DNA of 38,966 bases from positions 1-38,966 of the forward strand of contig NZ_JAJLQZ010000034.1 of the NCBI RefSeq assembly GCF_020991375.1, given 5' to 3'. Below, one piece after another: positions 31,801-38,252 of this stretch (position 1 is its first letter; the number at the start of each line of letters is the position of its first letter). The DNA comes from Glycomyces amatae (lineage in GTDB: Bacteria > Actinomycetota > Actinomycetes > Mycobacteriales > Micromonosporaceae). The position numbers and the translations under genes are program-made. Below the pieces are notes generated by a model. That model was not told where the DNA came from. It did no database searches and saw nothing but the letters and a program-made list of their open reading frames with translations.

Positions 31801-31995
31801 TTGCACGGGCCGGCGGCGCGGCTGCTCGCGGCGGGCGACGCCGTGCGCGGGCTGCCGGACCGATCGCAGCCGGACGCGGACCGGATCGGGCGGGAGGCGC
31901 GGGAGCACCTCGGCGAGCAGGGGTTCGAGGAGGCGATGGCAGAAGGCGCGGAGGAGGACTGGACCGAGCTGGTCGCGGCCGTGCTCGACGAGTAG
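28852..31995 (+). CDS. AfsR/SARP-type regulator with BTAD and NB-ARC domains
   Basis: The start is a GTG at 28852 (HIGMLGPFEVRTDDGT), preceded by CAAGAT ending 6 nt upstream and no Shine-Dalgarno, so probably leaderless. The 1047-residue protein has an OmpR-like winged helix (about 1-90), a BTAD domain (about 95-240) and an NB-ARC-type ATPase with Walker A GPGGAGKT (K290) and Walker B LLILDNCEHL (about 360). A winged-helix segment and long helical TPR-like repeats (about 600-1040) follow. Such proteins activate secondary metabolism or other pathway genes. It is divergent from the rhamnogalacturonan operon but about 640 bp away from its promoter, so direct control is only a possibility. Confidence 0.92.
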   Translation: MHIGMLGPFEVRTDDGTLIDVPGDRLRALLIALALEPGRVVAKGTLVDWIWGGEPPADATNALQRLVSRLRKVLPAGLVEGHAAGYLLQVGPDAVDAARFERLVGRVRDEEGRGRVRRLREALALWRGAAMQGVGLPDSAAFDAAATRLERLRLAAMEDRFDAELDLGDGAALVSELTDLAAAHPMRERFTAALMRALAAAGRAGEALLVYERAKEALADALGADPSPELSALHVALLRGELGPPERDRETNLRAELTSFVGRDEDLAVVRELVAEHRLTTLVGPGGAGKTRLAAEAARSLLGDLPDGAWLVELAAVGADGDVAQATLTGLGLRDALLGAAPNADLTDRIVAAVREREALLILDNCEHLVEAAAVFAERLLGSCRKLRILATSREPLGITGEALWLVEPLALPKDDADPGEVASSPAVRLMRDRAGAVRKDRGDDAGALAAMVRVCRALDGMPLAIELAAARLRTMSVDQLADGLGDRFRLLTGGSRTALPRHKTLRAVVDWSWELLGDDERAVLRRLAVFAGGAGLEAAERVCADASGPVEPEDVLELLTSLTEKSLLVAEGGGAPRYRMLGTIREYAERRLADAGEADSARRAHLAYFTELAETAEPHLRRAEQLRWMAALKAEDDDLRAAMRGALASGDAQAAMRLAASAGYYWWLAGNRTEGLELLTAAADLPGEVTDEVRAMVYAMVVTFVTAGRGDEHNAEEWIRKAHRFARGGQGRYPLLALAGPLERMLQGPDALLPAWESVLDHEDPWVHALARFHLGKMRILLGQGGREADAYLEASLAEFRAIGERFGTSIAQAELADRIAVRGGFAEACGHLEQAVAAVTEIGAVDDVIRLRSRQAQLYRLLGDREASAAALAEAERCAERVTWPDSLAELALAKAELARWDGDAGEVRRQLDAVTAVLGDAAEWPHLRAVKHDLLGYLAEDLGEARAHRAAAFGAVAEAGHAPLTAKVLVGVADLALRRGLHGPAARLLAAGDAVRGLPDRSQPDADRIGREAREHLGEQGFEEAMAEGAEEDWTELVAAVLDE

Positions 31996-32495
31996 GGGCG
32001 CGGGCGGGCGCGGGGCGAGCGGTGTCCGGACAGGGGCGCCGCTCGGCGCCTTCGTGAAGCGGTGGTCGACCCTGTCGGCTCGGCCCGGAAGACGGCGAGG
32101 CCGGACGGCGGCCTCAGGGATGCGGCGTCGCGCCCCGGGGCCGGAGAGCACCGACCGTCCCCAACCCCCACCCTCCCGAGAGGGGAAGGAACAGTCTGGG
32201 CCGATCGTGCCGCGCGGGTCCGACAGGAATCGGGCCCGTTCGCCCCCGGCGGCCGCCGATTCACTCGAACGTGTCGGGGCGAGCGTGCCGACCCGATACG
32301 TCGACGGGAACGCGGTGCCGGCGGCCACAGGCGACCGGCGGCGCGGCGTTCCGCCGCGCCGCGGCTTCCAGCGCGACGCTCGTCGCCCTCACCGCTGCGC
32401 GGTCGAGTGCGAGGACGCCGCGCTCGGCGCCCTTGCGACCACGCGGTCGGACGCAGGATCCCTGCGTCGGCGCCCTCACCGCCGCGCGGTCGCGC
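31996..32495. other. 500-bp region without a supported gene
   Basis: Between the AfsR-type gene and the DUF4097 gene (convergent) no frame shows convincing coding character. The right third holds the repeat array at 32384-32492. A C-rich to G-rich segment near 32160-32190 contains a short stem CCCTC...GAGGG. No strong terminator follows the AfsR-type stop. Confidence 0.5.
32384..32492. repeat. Three imperfect 22-bp repeats, 43-44 bp period, with intervening hairpins
   Basis: Copies at 32384-32405, 32428-32449 and 32471-32492 share CGCCCT at the start and CGCGGTCG at the end; copies 1 and 3 differ at one base. The spacers are themselves hairpins of different sequence: GAGTGCG-N7-CGCGCTC after copy 1, and GACGCAGG-ATC-CCTGCGTC after copy 2. 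The array abuts the stop codon of the DUF4097 gene and may form its 3' end. Confidence 0.6.
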
Positions 32496-33335
32496 TCATC
32501 GCCCCGCCGCCCGCTGCACGATCACGTCGCCGTGGCGGGTGCGGGCGTCGATCACGACCTCGCCTCGACCCGCTCCGCCTTCCGCTTGCGGCCCGACGCC
32601 GTTGCGCACCGATCCCCTCTTGCTCTCGGCGCGCACCCGGGCCGCGACGCCTTCGGCGACGCCGACCTCGATGTTCCCCGAGCCGTTCGACAGCGTCGCC
32701 TTCCCGCGCGTCAGCCGTCCGATCCGGATGTCGCCCTCGCCGGTCGAGGCGGTCACGCCGTCGTCGGCGCGGTCGATGTCGAAACCGCCGCTGCCGCTGC
32801 TGAGGTCCAGCGCGCCCGAGGCGTGGCCGATCCAGGTCCGCCCACCGGCGTTCGCCAGCACCACGGCGCCCCCGGCCTCCCCGATCCGCACCCCGACCAC
32901 GCCGCCGTCGATGCGCACGGGCCCGGCGACGCGGCCGACCTCGAGCTCCCCGGCCCCCAGGTTCGCCTGGAGCGCGTCGACGCGGTCCAACCGCACCCGG
33001 CTCGCCGCCGCGTGCAGCTCGCACTCCCCCAGCGGCCCTTCGGCATCGACGCTCGCGTGCCCCAGGTAGGCGGTCAGGCTCGATCCGGCGGGCAGGTCGA
33101 TCGCGATGTCGACCGAGCCGCTCCGGATCCCCGAGACGGTCGTCTTGACCGTCAACCGGCCGCCCGCGAAGGCCACTTTGGCCTTCTCGGCGACCCGCAC
33201 GTCGGACCTGCTGGCCGGGTCGACGGGCGCGATCAGCACCGCGGTGTCGTTCCGCTCGCTCGCGGTGACCCGCACCCGGGCGCCCGCAACCTGCACGGTG
33301 GCGGCGACGGGCCCTGGCGTGGCGAAGACGGGCAT
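32496..33335 (-). CDS. DUF4097 beta-repeat protein
   Basis: The 279-residue protein consists of short repeating beta segments with Gly/Asp turns (GGVVGVRIGEAGGAVVLANA, then SGSGGFDIDRADDGVTASTG, then EGDIRIGRLTRGKATLSNGS), ending in RTRHGDVIVQRA. This is the DUF4097 right-handed beta-helix pattern. The ATG at 33335 has GAGGAG about 7 nt upstream. There is no signal peptide or membrane helix, so it appears cytoplasmic. Members are often encoded beside regulators and membrane proteins, with unknown function. Upstream lie three TGACA/TGTCA half-sites, and upstream of those a MarR gene in the same orientation. Confidence 0.9.
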   Translation of the reverse strand: MPVFATPGPVAATVQVAGARVRVTASERNDTAVLIAPVDPASRSDVRVAEKAKVAFAGGRLTVKTTVSGIRSGSVDIAIDLPAGSSLTAYLGHASVDAEGPLGECELHAAASRVRLDRVDALQANLGAGELEVGRVAGPVRIDGGVVGVRIGEAGGAVVLANAGGRTWIGHASGALDLSSGSGGFDIDRADDGVTASTGEGDIRIGRLTRGKATLSNGSGNIEVGVAEGVAARVRAESKRGSVRNGVGPQAEGGAGRGEVVIDARTRHGDVIVQRAAGR

Positions 33336-33406
33336 GGCGGCTCCTCTGGTCCGGCGCGGCCCGGGGCCGCGATCGCTGGTGACGCCACCACCGTGCGCCC
33401 GAGCGC

Positions 33407-33433
33407 TGACACGCCCCTGTCACCCCTCTGACA
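33407..33433. promoter_or_regulatory. Three alternating TGACA/TGTCA half-sites at 11-bp steps
   Basis: TGACA (33407-33411), TGTCA (33418-33422) and TGACA (33429-33433) are each 6 bp apart and so form two overlapping inverted repeats on one face of the helix. They lie 72-98 bp upstream of the DUF4097 start and resemble a cooperative operator. The cognate regulator is unknown. The MarR sites at 33943-33991 also contain TGACA and ATGTCA. Confidence 0.5.
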
Positions 33434-33465
33434 CGCGGCAGGGCCGGGCCTGCGCGGCCTTCCGG

Positions 33466-33924
33466 TCACCCGGGGTCGAGGCGGTCCAGGACCTTCTCGG
33501 CGATGTCGCCCAGCGTCCGGACCTCCTGCGGGGTCAGCAGGTCGATGAGGTGCTCACGCACCGAGGCCGCGTGCGCGGGGGCCGCCGAGCGGATGGCCGC
33601 CTCCCCGGCGTCGGTCAGCGCCGCGACGGCCCCTCGGGCGTCGCCGGGGACCTCGTGCCGGGCGATGAGCCCGCGCTGCTCCATGCGGGTCAGGTGGTGG
33701 GAGAGCCGGCTGCGGGACCAGCGCAGCCGGGCGCCGAGCTCGTTGGCGCGCATCCGCCCCCCGGGCAGCTCGGAGAGGTGGGAGAGGACGTCGTAGTCCT
33801 GCTCGGAGAGGCCGGAGTCGGCGGCCAGGTCCCGGTTGATCTGGAGGTCCATGAGGTTGCGCATCCGCCGGTAGCCCAGCCAGGCGCGCATCTCCTCCTC
33901 GGTGAGCCATCGCGGTTCGGGCAT
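33466..33924 (-). CDS. MarR-family regulator
   Basis: The 152-residue protein has the MarR fold: a dimer helix (about 10-40), a winged helix-turn-helix (about 45-105) with MRANELGARLRWSRSRLSHH, then LTRMEQRGLIARHEVPGDAR and wing GAVAALTDAG, and a C-terminal dimer helix. The ATG at 33924 lies 6 nt after TAGACT (33936-33931), without a Shine-Dalgarno, so the transcript is probably leaderless. It is divergent from the FMN-reductase gene and should bind the twin palindromes between them. Inducers of related MarR/reductase pairs are quinones or other electrophiles. Confidence 0.92.
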   Translation of the reverse strand: MPEPRWLTEEEMRAWLGYRRMRNLMDLQINRDLAADSGLSEQDYDVLSHLSELPGGRMRANELGARLRWSRSRLSHHLTRMEQRGLIARHEVPGDARGAVAALTDAGEAAIRSAAPAHAASVREHLIDLLTPQEVRTLGDIAEKVLDRLDPG

Positions 33925-33930
33925 GGGCCC

Positions 33931-33991
33931 AGTCTAGACGGTTGTTGACATGTCACCGAACAGTCGCTATCTTCATGTTGATATGTCAACA
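33931..33991. promoter_or_regulatory. MarR/FMN-reductase divergent promoters with two operators
   Basis: TTGACA (33945-33950) and TATCTT (33968-33973) are separated by 17 bp, a strong plus-strand promoter for the reductase. Site 2, TGTTGA-TATG-TCAACA (33976-33991), is a perfect inverted repeat over the start point. Site 1, TGTTGA-CATG-TCACCG (33943-33958), is its imperfect copy over the -35. The centres are 33 bp apart. TAGACT (33936-33931, minus strand) is the -10 of a leaderless marR transcript. Confidence 0.8.
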
Positions 33992-34008
33992 AGATTTGGA
34001 GCGACGAC

Positions 34009-34617
34009 ATGACCTCGACCCGACCGCTGCGCCTCCTGGTGCTGTGCGCCTCCGCCCGGACCGGCTCGGTCAACCGCGCGCTCGCCGAGACCGCCTCGCG
34101 CCGCCTCGCGGCGGCGGGCGCCGAACCGCGCCTGACCGGGCCGAACGACTACCAGGTGCCGCTCTACGACGCGGACCTGCAAGAGCGCGAAGGCGTCCCG
34201 CACGGCGCCGAACGCCTCGCCGGGCATCTGCGCGAGCACGACGGCATCGTGATCGTCTCCCCGGAGTACAACTACTCGATGCCCGGCAGCCTCAAGAACC
34301 TCGTCGACTGGGTCTCGAGGATCAAGCCCTGGCCCACCGCCGGGGTCCACGGCCTGCTCATGTCGGCCTCCCCCTCGCTCGTCGGCGGCCACCGCGGGCT
34401 GCTCTCGCTGCGGGTCCCGCTGGAGGGACTCGGCATGCGCCTCCACCCGACCATGTTCAGCCTCGCCCGGGCCGACCGCGCGTTCGACGGCGGCGACCTG
34501 GCCGAGCAGTCCGAACGCGACCGCCTCGACGCGGTCCTCGGGGACTTCCTCGCCGTGGTCGAGGCGGTGACCCGCTACCCGGAGGCGCGGGCGGCCATGG
34601 CGGCGGCCGACGCGTAG
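34009..34617 (+). CDS. NADPH-dependent FMN reductase family protein
   Basis: The 202-residue protein has the flavodoxin-like fold of the FMN_red family. It has an N-terminal phosphate-binding loop (LCASARTGSVNRAL, residues about 12-25) and the flavin-contacting SPEYNYSMPGSLKNLVDWVS (about 84-103). GGHRGLLSLRVPLEGLGMRL follows in the C-terminal half. It should reduce FMN, quinones or azo compounds with NAD(P)H. The ATG at 34009 has GGAG 7 nt upstream. Control by the divergent MarR gene fits a quinone or oxidative-stress response. Convergent with helR, 16 bp apart. Confidence 0.9.
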   Translation: MTSTRPLRLLVLCASARTGSVNRALAETASRRLAAAGAEPRLTGPNDYQVPLYDADLQEREGVPHGAERLAGHLREHDGIVIVSPEYNYSMPGSLKNLVDWVSRIKPWPTAGVHGLLMSASPSLVGGHRGLLSLRVPLEGLGMRLHPTMFSLARADRAFDGGDLAEQSERDRLDAVLGDFLAVVEAVTRYPEARAAMAAADA

Positions 34618-34633
34618 CGCCGCGGCGGCCCGC

Positions 34634-36772
34634 TCAGGTGAGGACCACCAGCCGCTGGGTCGCCCTGGTCATCGCGACGTAGCGGTCGACCGCCCCCTCG
34701 ACGCCGTCGCCGAACCGCTCGGGGTCGACCAGGACGACCAGGTCGAACTCGAGCCCCTTCGACAGCTCCGGGGTGAGCGACCGGACCCGGGGCGTCGCCG
34801 CGAAACCGGGGTCGCCGATGACGCAGGCGGTCCCGTCGGCGTGCTCGGCCAGCCAGGCGTCGAGGACCGCGTCCAGGTCCCCGACGGACCCGTGCGCGAC
34901 GGGCACGCCGCTGCGGCGGATCGACACGGGCACGTTGGCGTCCGGCAGCGCGGCCCTGATGACCTGCTCGGCCTCGGCCATGACCTCTTCGGGGGTGCGG
35001 TAGTTGACGCTCAGGGAGGCGAGTTCGATCCGCTCCAGGCCGATGCGCCCGAGCCGCTCGGTCCACGACTCGGTGAACCCGTGCCGGGCCTGGGCGCGGT
35101 CGCCGACGACGGTGAAGCTCCGGGTCGGGCAGCGGCGCAGCAGCATCTGCCACTCGGCGTCGGTCAGCTCCTGGGCCTCGTCCACGACGACGTGCGCGAA
35201 CGGGCCCGCGAGGACGTCGGGGTCGGGGGCCGGCAGGGCGTCCTCATCGATGAGGGCCGCCTGGAGGTCGTCGCCGTGCAGCATGATCATGGCGCCCTCG
35301 TTGTCGTACTCGGCTTCGAGGAGGTCCTCCACGACGCGGTCGATGACCTCGCGCTGGGAGGCGACCTCGGCCTCCTCCCGGCGCATCCGCCGGCCCGTCT
35401 CGGGGTCGCCGAGCCGCCGCTTGGCGGCGTCCAGGAGCGGCAGGTCGGCGGTCGTCCACGCCTGCGGTTCGGCCCGCTGGAGCGCCGCGACCTCCTCGTC
35501 GTCGAGCCAGGGCGCGCACATCCGCAGGTAGTCGGGCACGGTCCACAGGTCGCCGACGAGGTCGTTCGGTTCGATGAGCGGCCACGACCGGTTGAGGGCG
35601 GTGACCAGCTCCCGGTCGGCGCGCAGCGACCGGCGCAGGAGGGCCTCGTCGACCTCGTCCTCGTCGTGGGCGTCCAGGATGATCGCGACCAGCTCGTCCC
35701 AGATCTGCTCGCGGGCCTCGTTGTGCGGGGTGCCGGGCCCGACGGCGGCGAACGCGTCGGCCCAGTCGCGGGCGGTGAGCCGGACCTCGGTCCAGTGCGT
35801 CTGCACGGTCAGGCCCTGCTTCGGCGGGCGCTCGTAGAGGCCGATGGCCGGTTCGACCGCCTGCGCCATCCGCGCGTCGGACTTCAGGCGGGCGACCTCC
35901 GGGTCGGGTTCCGGCGCGGCCGCGGCGCCCTCGGGGAGGAGGTCGCGCAGGGTGCAGGTCTGGACGCCCTCCTCGCCGAGGCTGGGGAGGACGTCGGCGA
36001 CGTACGCGAGGTAGGGCTGGTGGGGGCCGATGAACAGGACGCCGCCGCGGTGGTGGCCGACGCGCGGGTCGGCGTAGAGCAGGTAGGCGGCGCGGTGCAG
36101 GGCGACGACGGTCTTGCCCGTGCCGGGGCCGCCGTCGACGACGAGGGCGCCGCGGGAGCCGGCGCGGATGACGGCGTCCTGGTCGGCCTGGATGGTGCCG
36201 AGCACGTCCCGCATCCGCTCGGACCGGTCGGCGCCGAGGCTCGCGATGAACGCGGACTGGTCGTCCAGGGCGGCGTGGCCCTCGAGCCCGTCGGCGGTGA
36301 ACACCTCCTCCCAGTAGTCGCTGACGCGGCCGCGGGTCCAGCGGTACCGGCGGCGGCTGGACAGGCCCATCGGGTCGGCGTGGGTGGCGCCGAAGAACGG
36401 CTCGGCCGCGGGGGAGCGCCAGTCGAGCAGGAGCCGACGGCCTTCGCCGTCGGCGAGGCCGAGGCGCCCGATGTATACGATCTCGGCGCCGTCGGCGCTG
36501 ACGGTCCGGCCGAGGCACAGGTCGAGGCCGAAGCGGCGCAGCGCGCGCAGGCGGGCGGTGAGCCGGTGGATCTCCTGGTCGCGGTCGAGGGCCGCCTGGC
36601 CATGGCCGCCGGGGGCCTTGCGGGCGGCCTCGAGGCGCTCGGCGAGTTCGGCGATCGACCGGTCGAGGCTCGCGGCGATGGCGGCGAAGTGCCGCTCGTC
36701 GTCGGCGATCAGGTCCGGGTCGGCCTTGGCGGCGAGGCTGTCGGGGAGTTGGAACGCACTCTCGGGATTCAC
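34634..36772 (-). CDS. helR: RNA polymerase recycling motor ATPase HelR
   Basis: The 712-residue protein is a UvrD-like superfamily 1 ATPase of the HelR branch. It has an N-terminal coiled coil (about 20-75: ADDERHFAAIAASLDRSIAE), the RQ-type segment LLLDWRSPAAEPFF and Walker A GGPGTGKT (K220). VVVDEAQELTD is the DExx box, and the helicase-2 motifs end in YVAMTRATQRLVVLT. PHQPYLAYVADVLPSLGEEG and VQTCTLRDLLPEG match HelR specifically. HelR displaces rifamycin-bound RNA polymerase from promoters and confers rifamycin tolerance in Streptomyces. The start is a GTG at 36772 with GGAG 7 nt upstream, partly buried in a predicted leader stem. Confidence 0.92.
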   Translation of the reverse strand: MNPESAFQLPDSLAAKADPDLIADDERHFAAIAASLDRSIAELAERLEAARKAPGGHGQAALDRDQEIHRLTARLRALRRFGLDLCLGRTVSADGAEIVYIGRLGLADGEGRRLLLDWRSPAAEPFFGATHADPMGLSSRRRYRWTRGRVSDYWEEVFTADGLEGHAALDDQSAFIASLGADRSERMRDVLGTIQADQDAVIRAGSRGALVVDGGPGTGKTVVALHRAAYLLYADPRVGHHRGGVLFIGPHQPYLAYVADVLPSLGEEGVQTCTLRDLLPEGAAAAPEPDPEVARLKSDARMAQAVEPAIGLYERPPKQGLTVQTHWTEVRLTARDWADAFAAVGPGTPHNEAREQIWDELVAIILDAHDEDEVDEALLRRSLRADRELVTALNRSWPLIEPNDLVGDLWTVPDYLRMCAPWLDDEEVAALQRAEPQAWTTADLPLLDAAKRRLGDPETGRRMRREEAEVASQREVIDRVVEDLLEAEYDNEGAMIMLHGDDLQAALIDEDALPAPDPDVLAGPFAHVVVDEAQELTDAEWQMLLRRCPTRSFTVVGDRAQARHGFTESWTERLGRIGLERIELASLSVNYRTPEEVMAEAEQVIRAALPDANVPVSIRRSGVPVAHGSVGDLDAVLDAWLAEHADGTACVIGDPGFAATPRVRSLTPELSKGLEFDLVVLVDPERFGDGVEGAVDRYVAMTRATQRLVVLT

Positions 36773-36781
36773 GGCATCGCT

Positions 36782-36835
36782 CCGATCGAGCAGCGGCTCG
36801 GCCGCTGTTTCCGCAGGTGGTGTGGTCTCGATCGG
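36782..36835 (-). promoter_or_regulatory. Structured helR leader that may mask the Shine-Dalgarno
   Basis: In the minus-strand RNA CCGATCGAG (36835-36827) pairs perfectly with CTCGATCGG (36790-36782). Inside it, directly stacked on the 3' arm, lies a hairpin CAGCGG-N5-CCGCTG (36807-36791). The last two G of the 3' arm are the first two bases of the helR GGAG (36783-36780). The closed form would hinder ribosome access and the open form would allow it. Confidence 0.55.
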
Positions 36836-36878
36836 CTATTGTGCACCACCTCGCGGGCCATATCGGCGACCCGGTTCC

Positions 36879-36895
36879 AGCGGCGGTCCGCCGCT
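36879..36895. promoter_or_regulatory. 17-bp palindrome upstream of helR
   Basis: AGCGGCGG-T-CCGCCGCT is a perfect palindrome 107 bp before the helR start and near a TAGATA (-10-like, plus strand, 36901-36906). Known helR genes carry a rifamycin-associated inverted repeat upstream. This palindrome is in a suitable place but I cannot say it is that element. Confidence 0.4.
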
Positions 36896-37139
36896 CGTGC
36901 TAGATACTGGAGGCAAAGGGAGGCGATGTCCGCGGCGTTCGAGCCGCTCCGTCGAGTCCCGGTATCCCCGCGATGCGACGCCGACGCGCCCCCGGCGGCG
37001 ACAGCGCCGGCCACCAGCGCGGCCTCGGGGCCTTCGGCGTCGGTCACGAGCGCCATGCCGACCGCGCGTCACCAGGCGGGGCAGGGCCGTGTCCGTTCCG
37101 TTCAAGACGGGGGCGCCGGTGCGGCCATAGCGTGGGGCC

Positions 37140-38201
37140 ATGCCTCGTATCACCGACACCATGATCGAACGGTCCGCCGAGTTCATCTGGCTGACCGGAA
37201 GCGTCCTCGACCAGCACCGCTTCGCCCTGCTGGCGGGCGGCGGAAACCGGGAGGCGGCGCGGGCCGCCCTCGACGCCCACCGCACCGCCGACGGCGGCTT
37301 CGCGTTCGCGCTCGAACCCGACGTCAAGGGCCCCGACCCGCAACCGCTCGCGGCCATGACCGCCCTGGAGATCCTCGACGAGATCGGCGCGCTCGACCAG
37401 TCGGCGGGAGCGGGCGTCTGCGACTGGCTCGCCCGATACACGGCTCCCGACGGCGGCGTCCCGGACTTGCTGCCGACCGTCAGCACCTACCCGCGCCCGC
37501 CGTGGGTCGAGGCCTCCCCGCAGGGCCGGGGCGGTCTGCTCACGACGACCCGCGCGGTCGGGATGCTCCTGAGGCACCACGTGGACCATCCTTGGGTCGA
37601 GGGTGCGACCGCTTTCTGCCGCAAGGCGGTAGACGAGATCACGACGTCGCACCCGTACGAGGTGTACAGCGTGCTCGCGTTCCTGGAGCACTGCCCCGAC
37701 CGGGCCTGGGCCGCCGCGACCGCGGCGCGCATAGGCGCGCTCGTGCGCGAGGCACCGCTCGTGCTGCTCGACCCGGCCAACCCAGGGGGCATCGCCACCC
37801 CGCCCGGGTACGCCGAGCACGAGTTCAGCTATGCCTGCGACTACGCGGGATCGCCGCAGAGCATCGCGGCCGAGTGGTTCACCGGGGAAGAACTGCGGAC
37901 CGCACTCGACCACTTGGCATCCGGGCAGCGCGACGACGGCGGCTGGCCGATCCACTACCGGCTGTGGAGCCCGGCGATCGAACAGCAGGCCCGGCCCCGG
38001 GCCACGATCGCCGCACTGAGGATCCTCAAGGCGTGGGAGGAGGAAGCCCTTCAGTCTTGGGACGACAGGTCCTCACGGGATGACAGATCCTCACGGTTGG
38101 CGTCGGCAAGGGGAACGGCGAAGAAGACGGCGGCACTTCACCGGCACCCGCATCTCGACCCCGCGGAGACAGGGGCTCGCGGCCAAGACGCGCAACGATG
38201 A
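37140..38201 (+). CDS. Predicted alpha-toroid protein (prenyltransferase/squalene-cyclase-like repeats)
   Basis: The 353-residue protein has the helix-turn pattern of terpenoid-cyclase/protein-prenyltransferase toroids. Two QW-like repeats stand out: AHRTADGGFAFALEPDVKGP near the N-terminus and SGQRDDGGWPIHYRLW near 265. Each is followed by a helix (AAMTALEILDEIGALD and ATIAALRILKAW). No DxDD or zinc-site motif is seen, so catalysis is uncertain. There is no signal peptide. The ATG at 37140 follows GTGGGG. The core ends near residue 302; the last 50 residues are low-complexity and begin with a tandem DDRSSR-DDRSSR, so the natural stop may have been lost. Divergent from helR across 370 bp. Confidence 0.75.
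   Translation: MPRITDTMIERSAEFIWLTGSVLDQHRFALLAGGGNREAARAALDAHRTADGGFAFALEPDVKGPDPQPLAAMTALEILDEIGALDQSAGAGVCDWLARYTAPDGGVPDLLPTVSTYPRPPWVEASPQGRGGLLTTTRAVGMLLRHHVDHPWVEGATAFCRKAVDEITTSHPYEVYSVLAFLEHCPDRAWAAATAARIGALVREAPLVLLDPANPGGIATPPGYAEHEFSYACDYAGSPQSIAAEWFTGEELRTALDHLASGQRDDGGWPIHYRLWSPAIEQQARPRATIAALRILKAWEEEALQSWDDRSSRDDRSSRLASARGTAKKTAALHRHPHLDPAETGARGQDAQR
38061..38096 (+). repeat. 18-bp tandem duplication in the toroid gene
   Basis: GACGACAGGTCCTCACGG (38061-38078) is followed directly by GATGACAGATCCTCACGG (38079-38096), two mismatches. It encodes DDRSSR twice in the C-terminal tail, preserving the frame. Confidence 0.7.
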
Positions 38202-38252
38202 TGAGAGGGGTGGAGCCAGGAGGCCACTGACTGCCCAACTCGATGATGGTCG

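Larger units (their letters stand above)
36769..37056 (-). other. Open frame overlapping the helR start; possible leader ORF or remnant
   Basis: A 95-codon minus-strand frame from the ATG at 37056 ends in TGA overlapping the helR start as GTGA, the geometry of a coupled leader. Its first 25 codons (MALVTDAEGPEAALVAGAVA) have good G/C third positions. The rest (from about SHRGDTGTRR) does not, and it crosses the helR promoter elements. A decayed gene fragment is as likely as a functional leader peptide. Confidence 0.25.

Noticed and set aside
36773..37139. Rifamycin-associated element of known helR genes
   Set aside because: I could not identify the known 19-bp inverted repeat. The 17-bp palindrome at 36879-36895 has a different sequence, so it is listed only as a candidate site.
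34841..38083. A 1080-codon plus-strand frame spanning helR antisense and part of the toroid gene
   Set aside because: It is an antisense shadow of helR and an out-of-frame shadow of 37140-38201. An ATG near 36928 after GGGAGG looks like a start, but the frame has no domain and overlaps the real gene.
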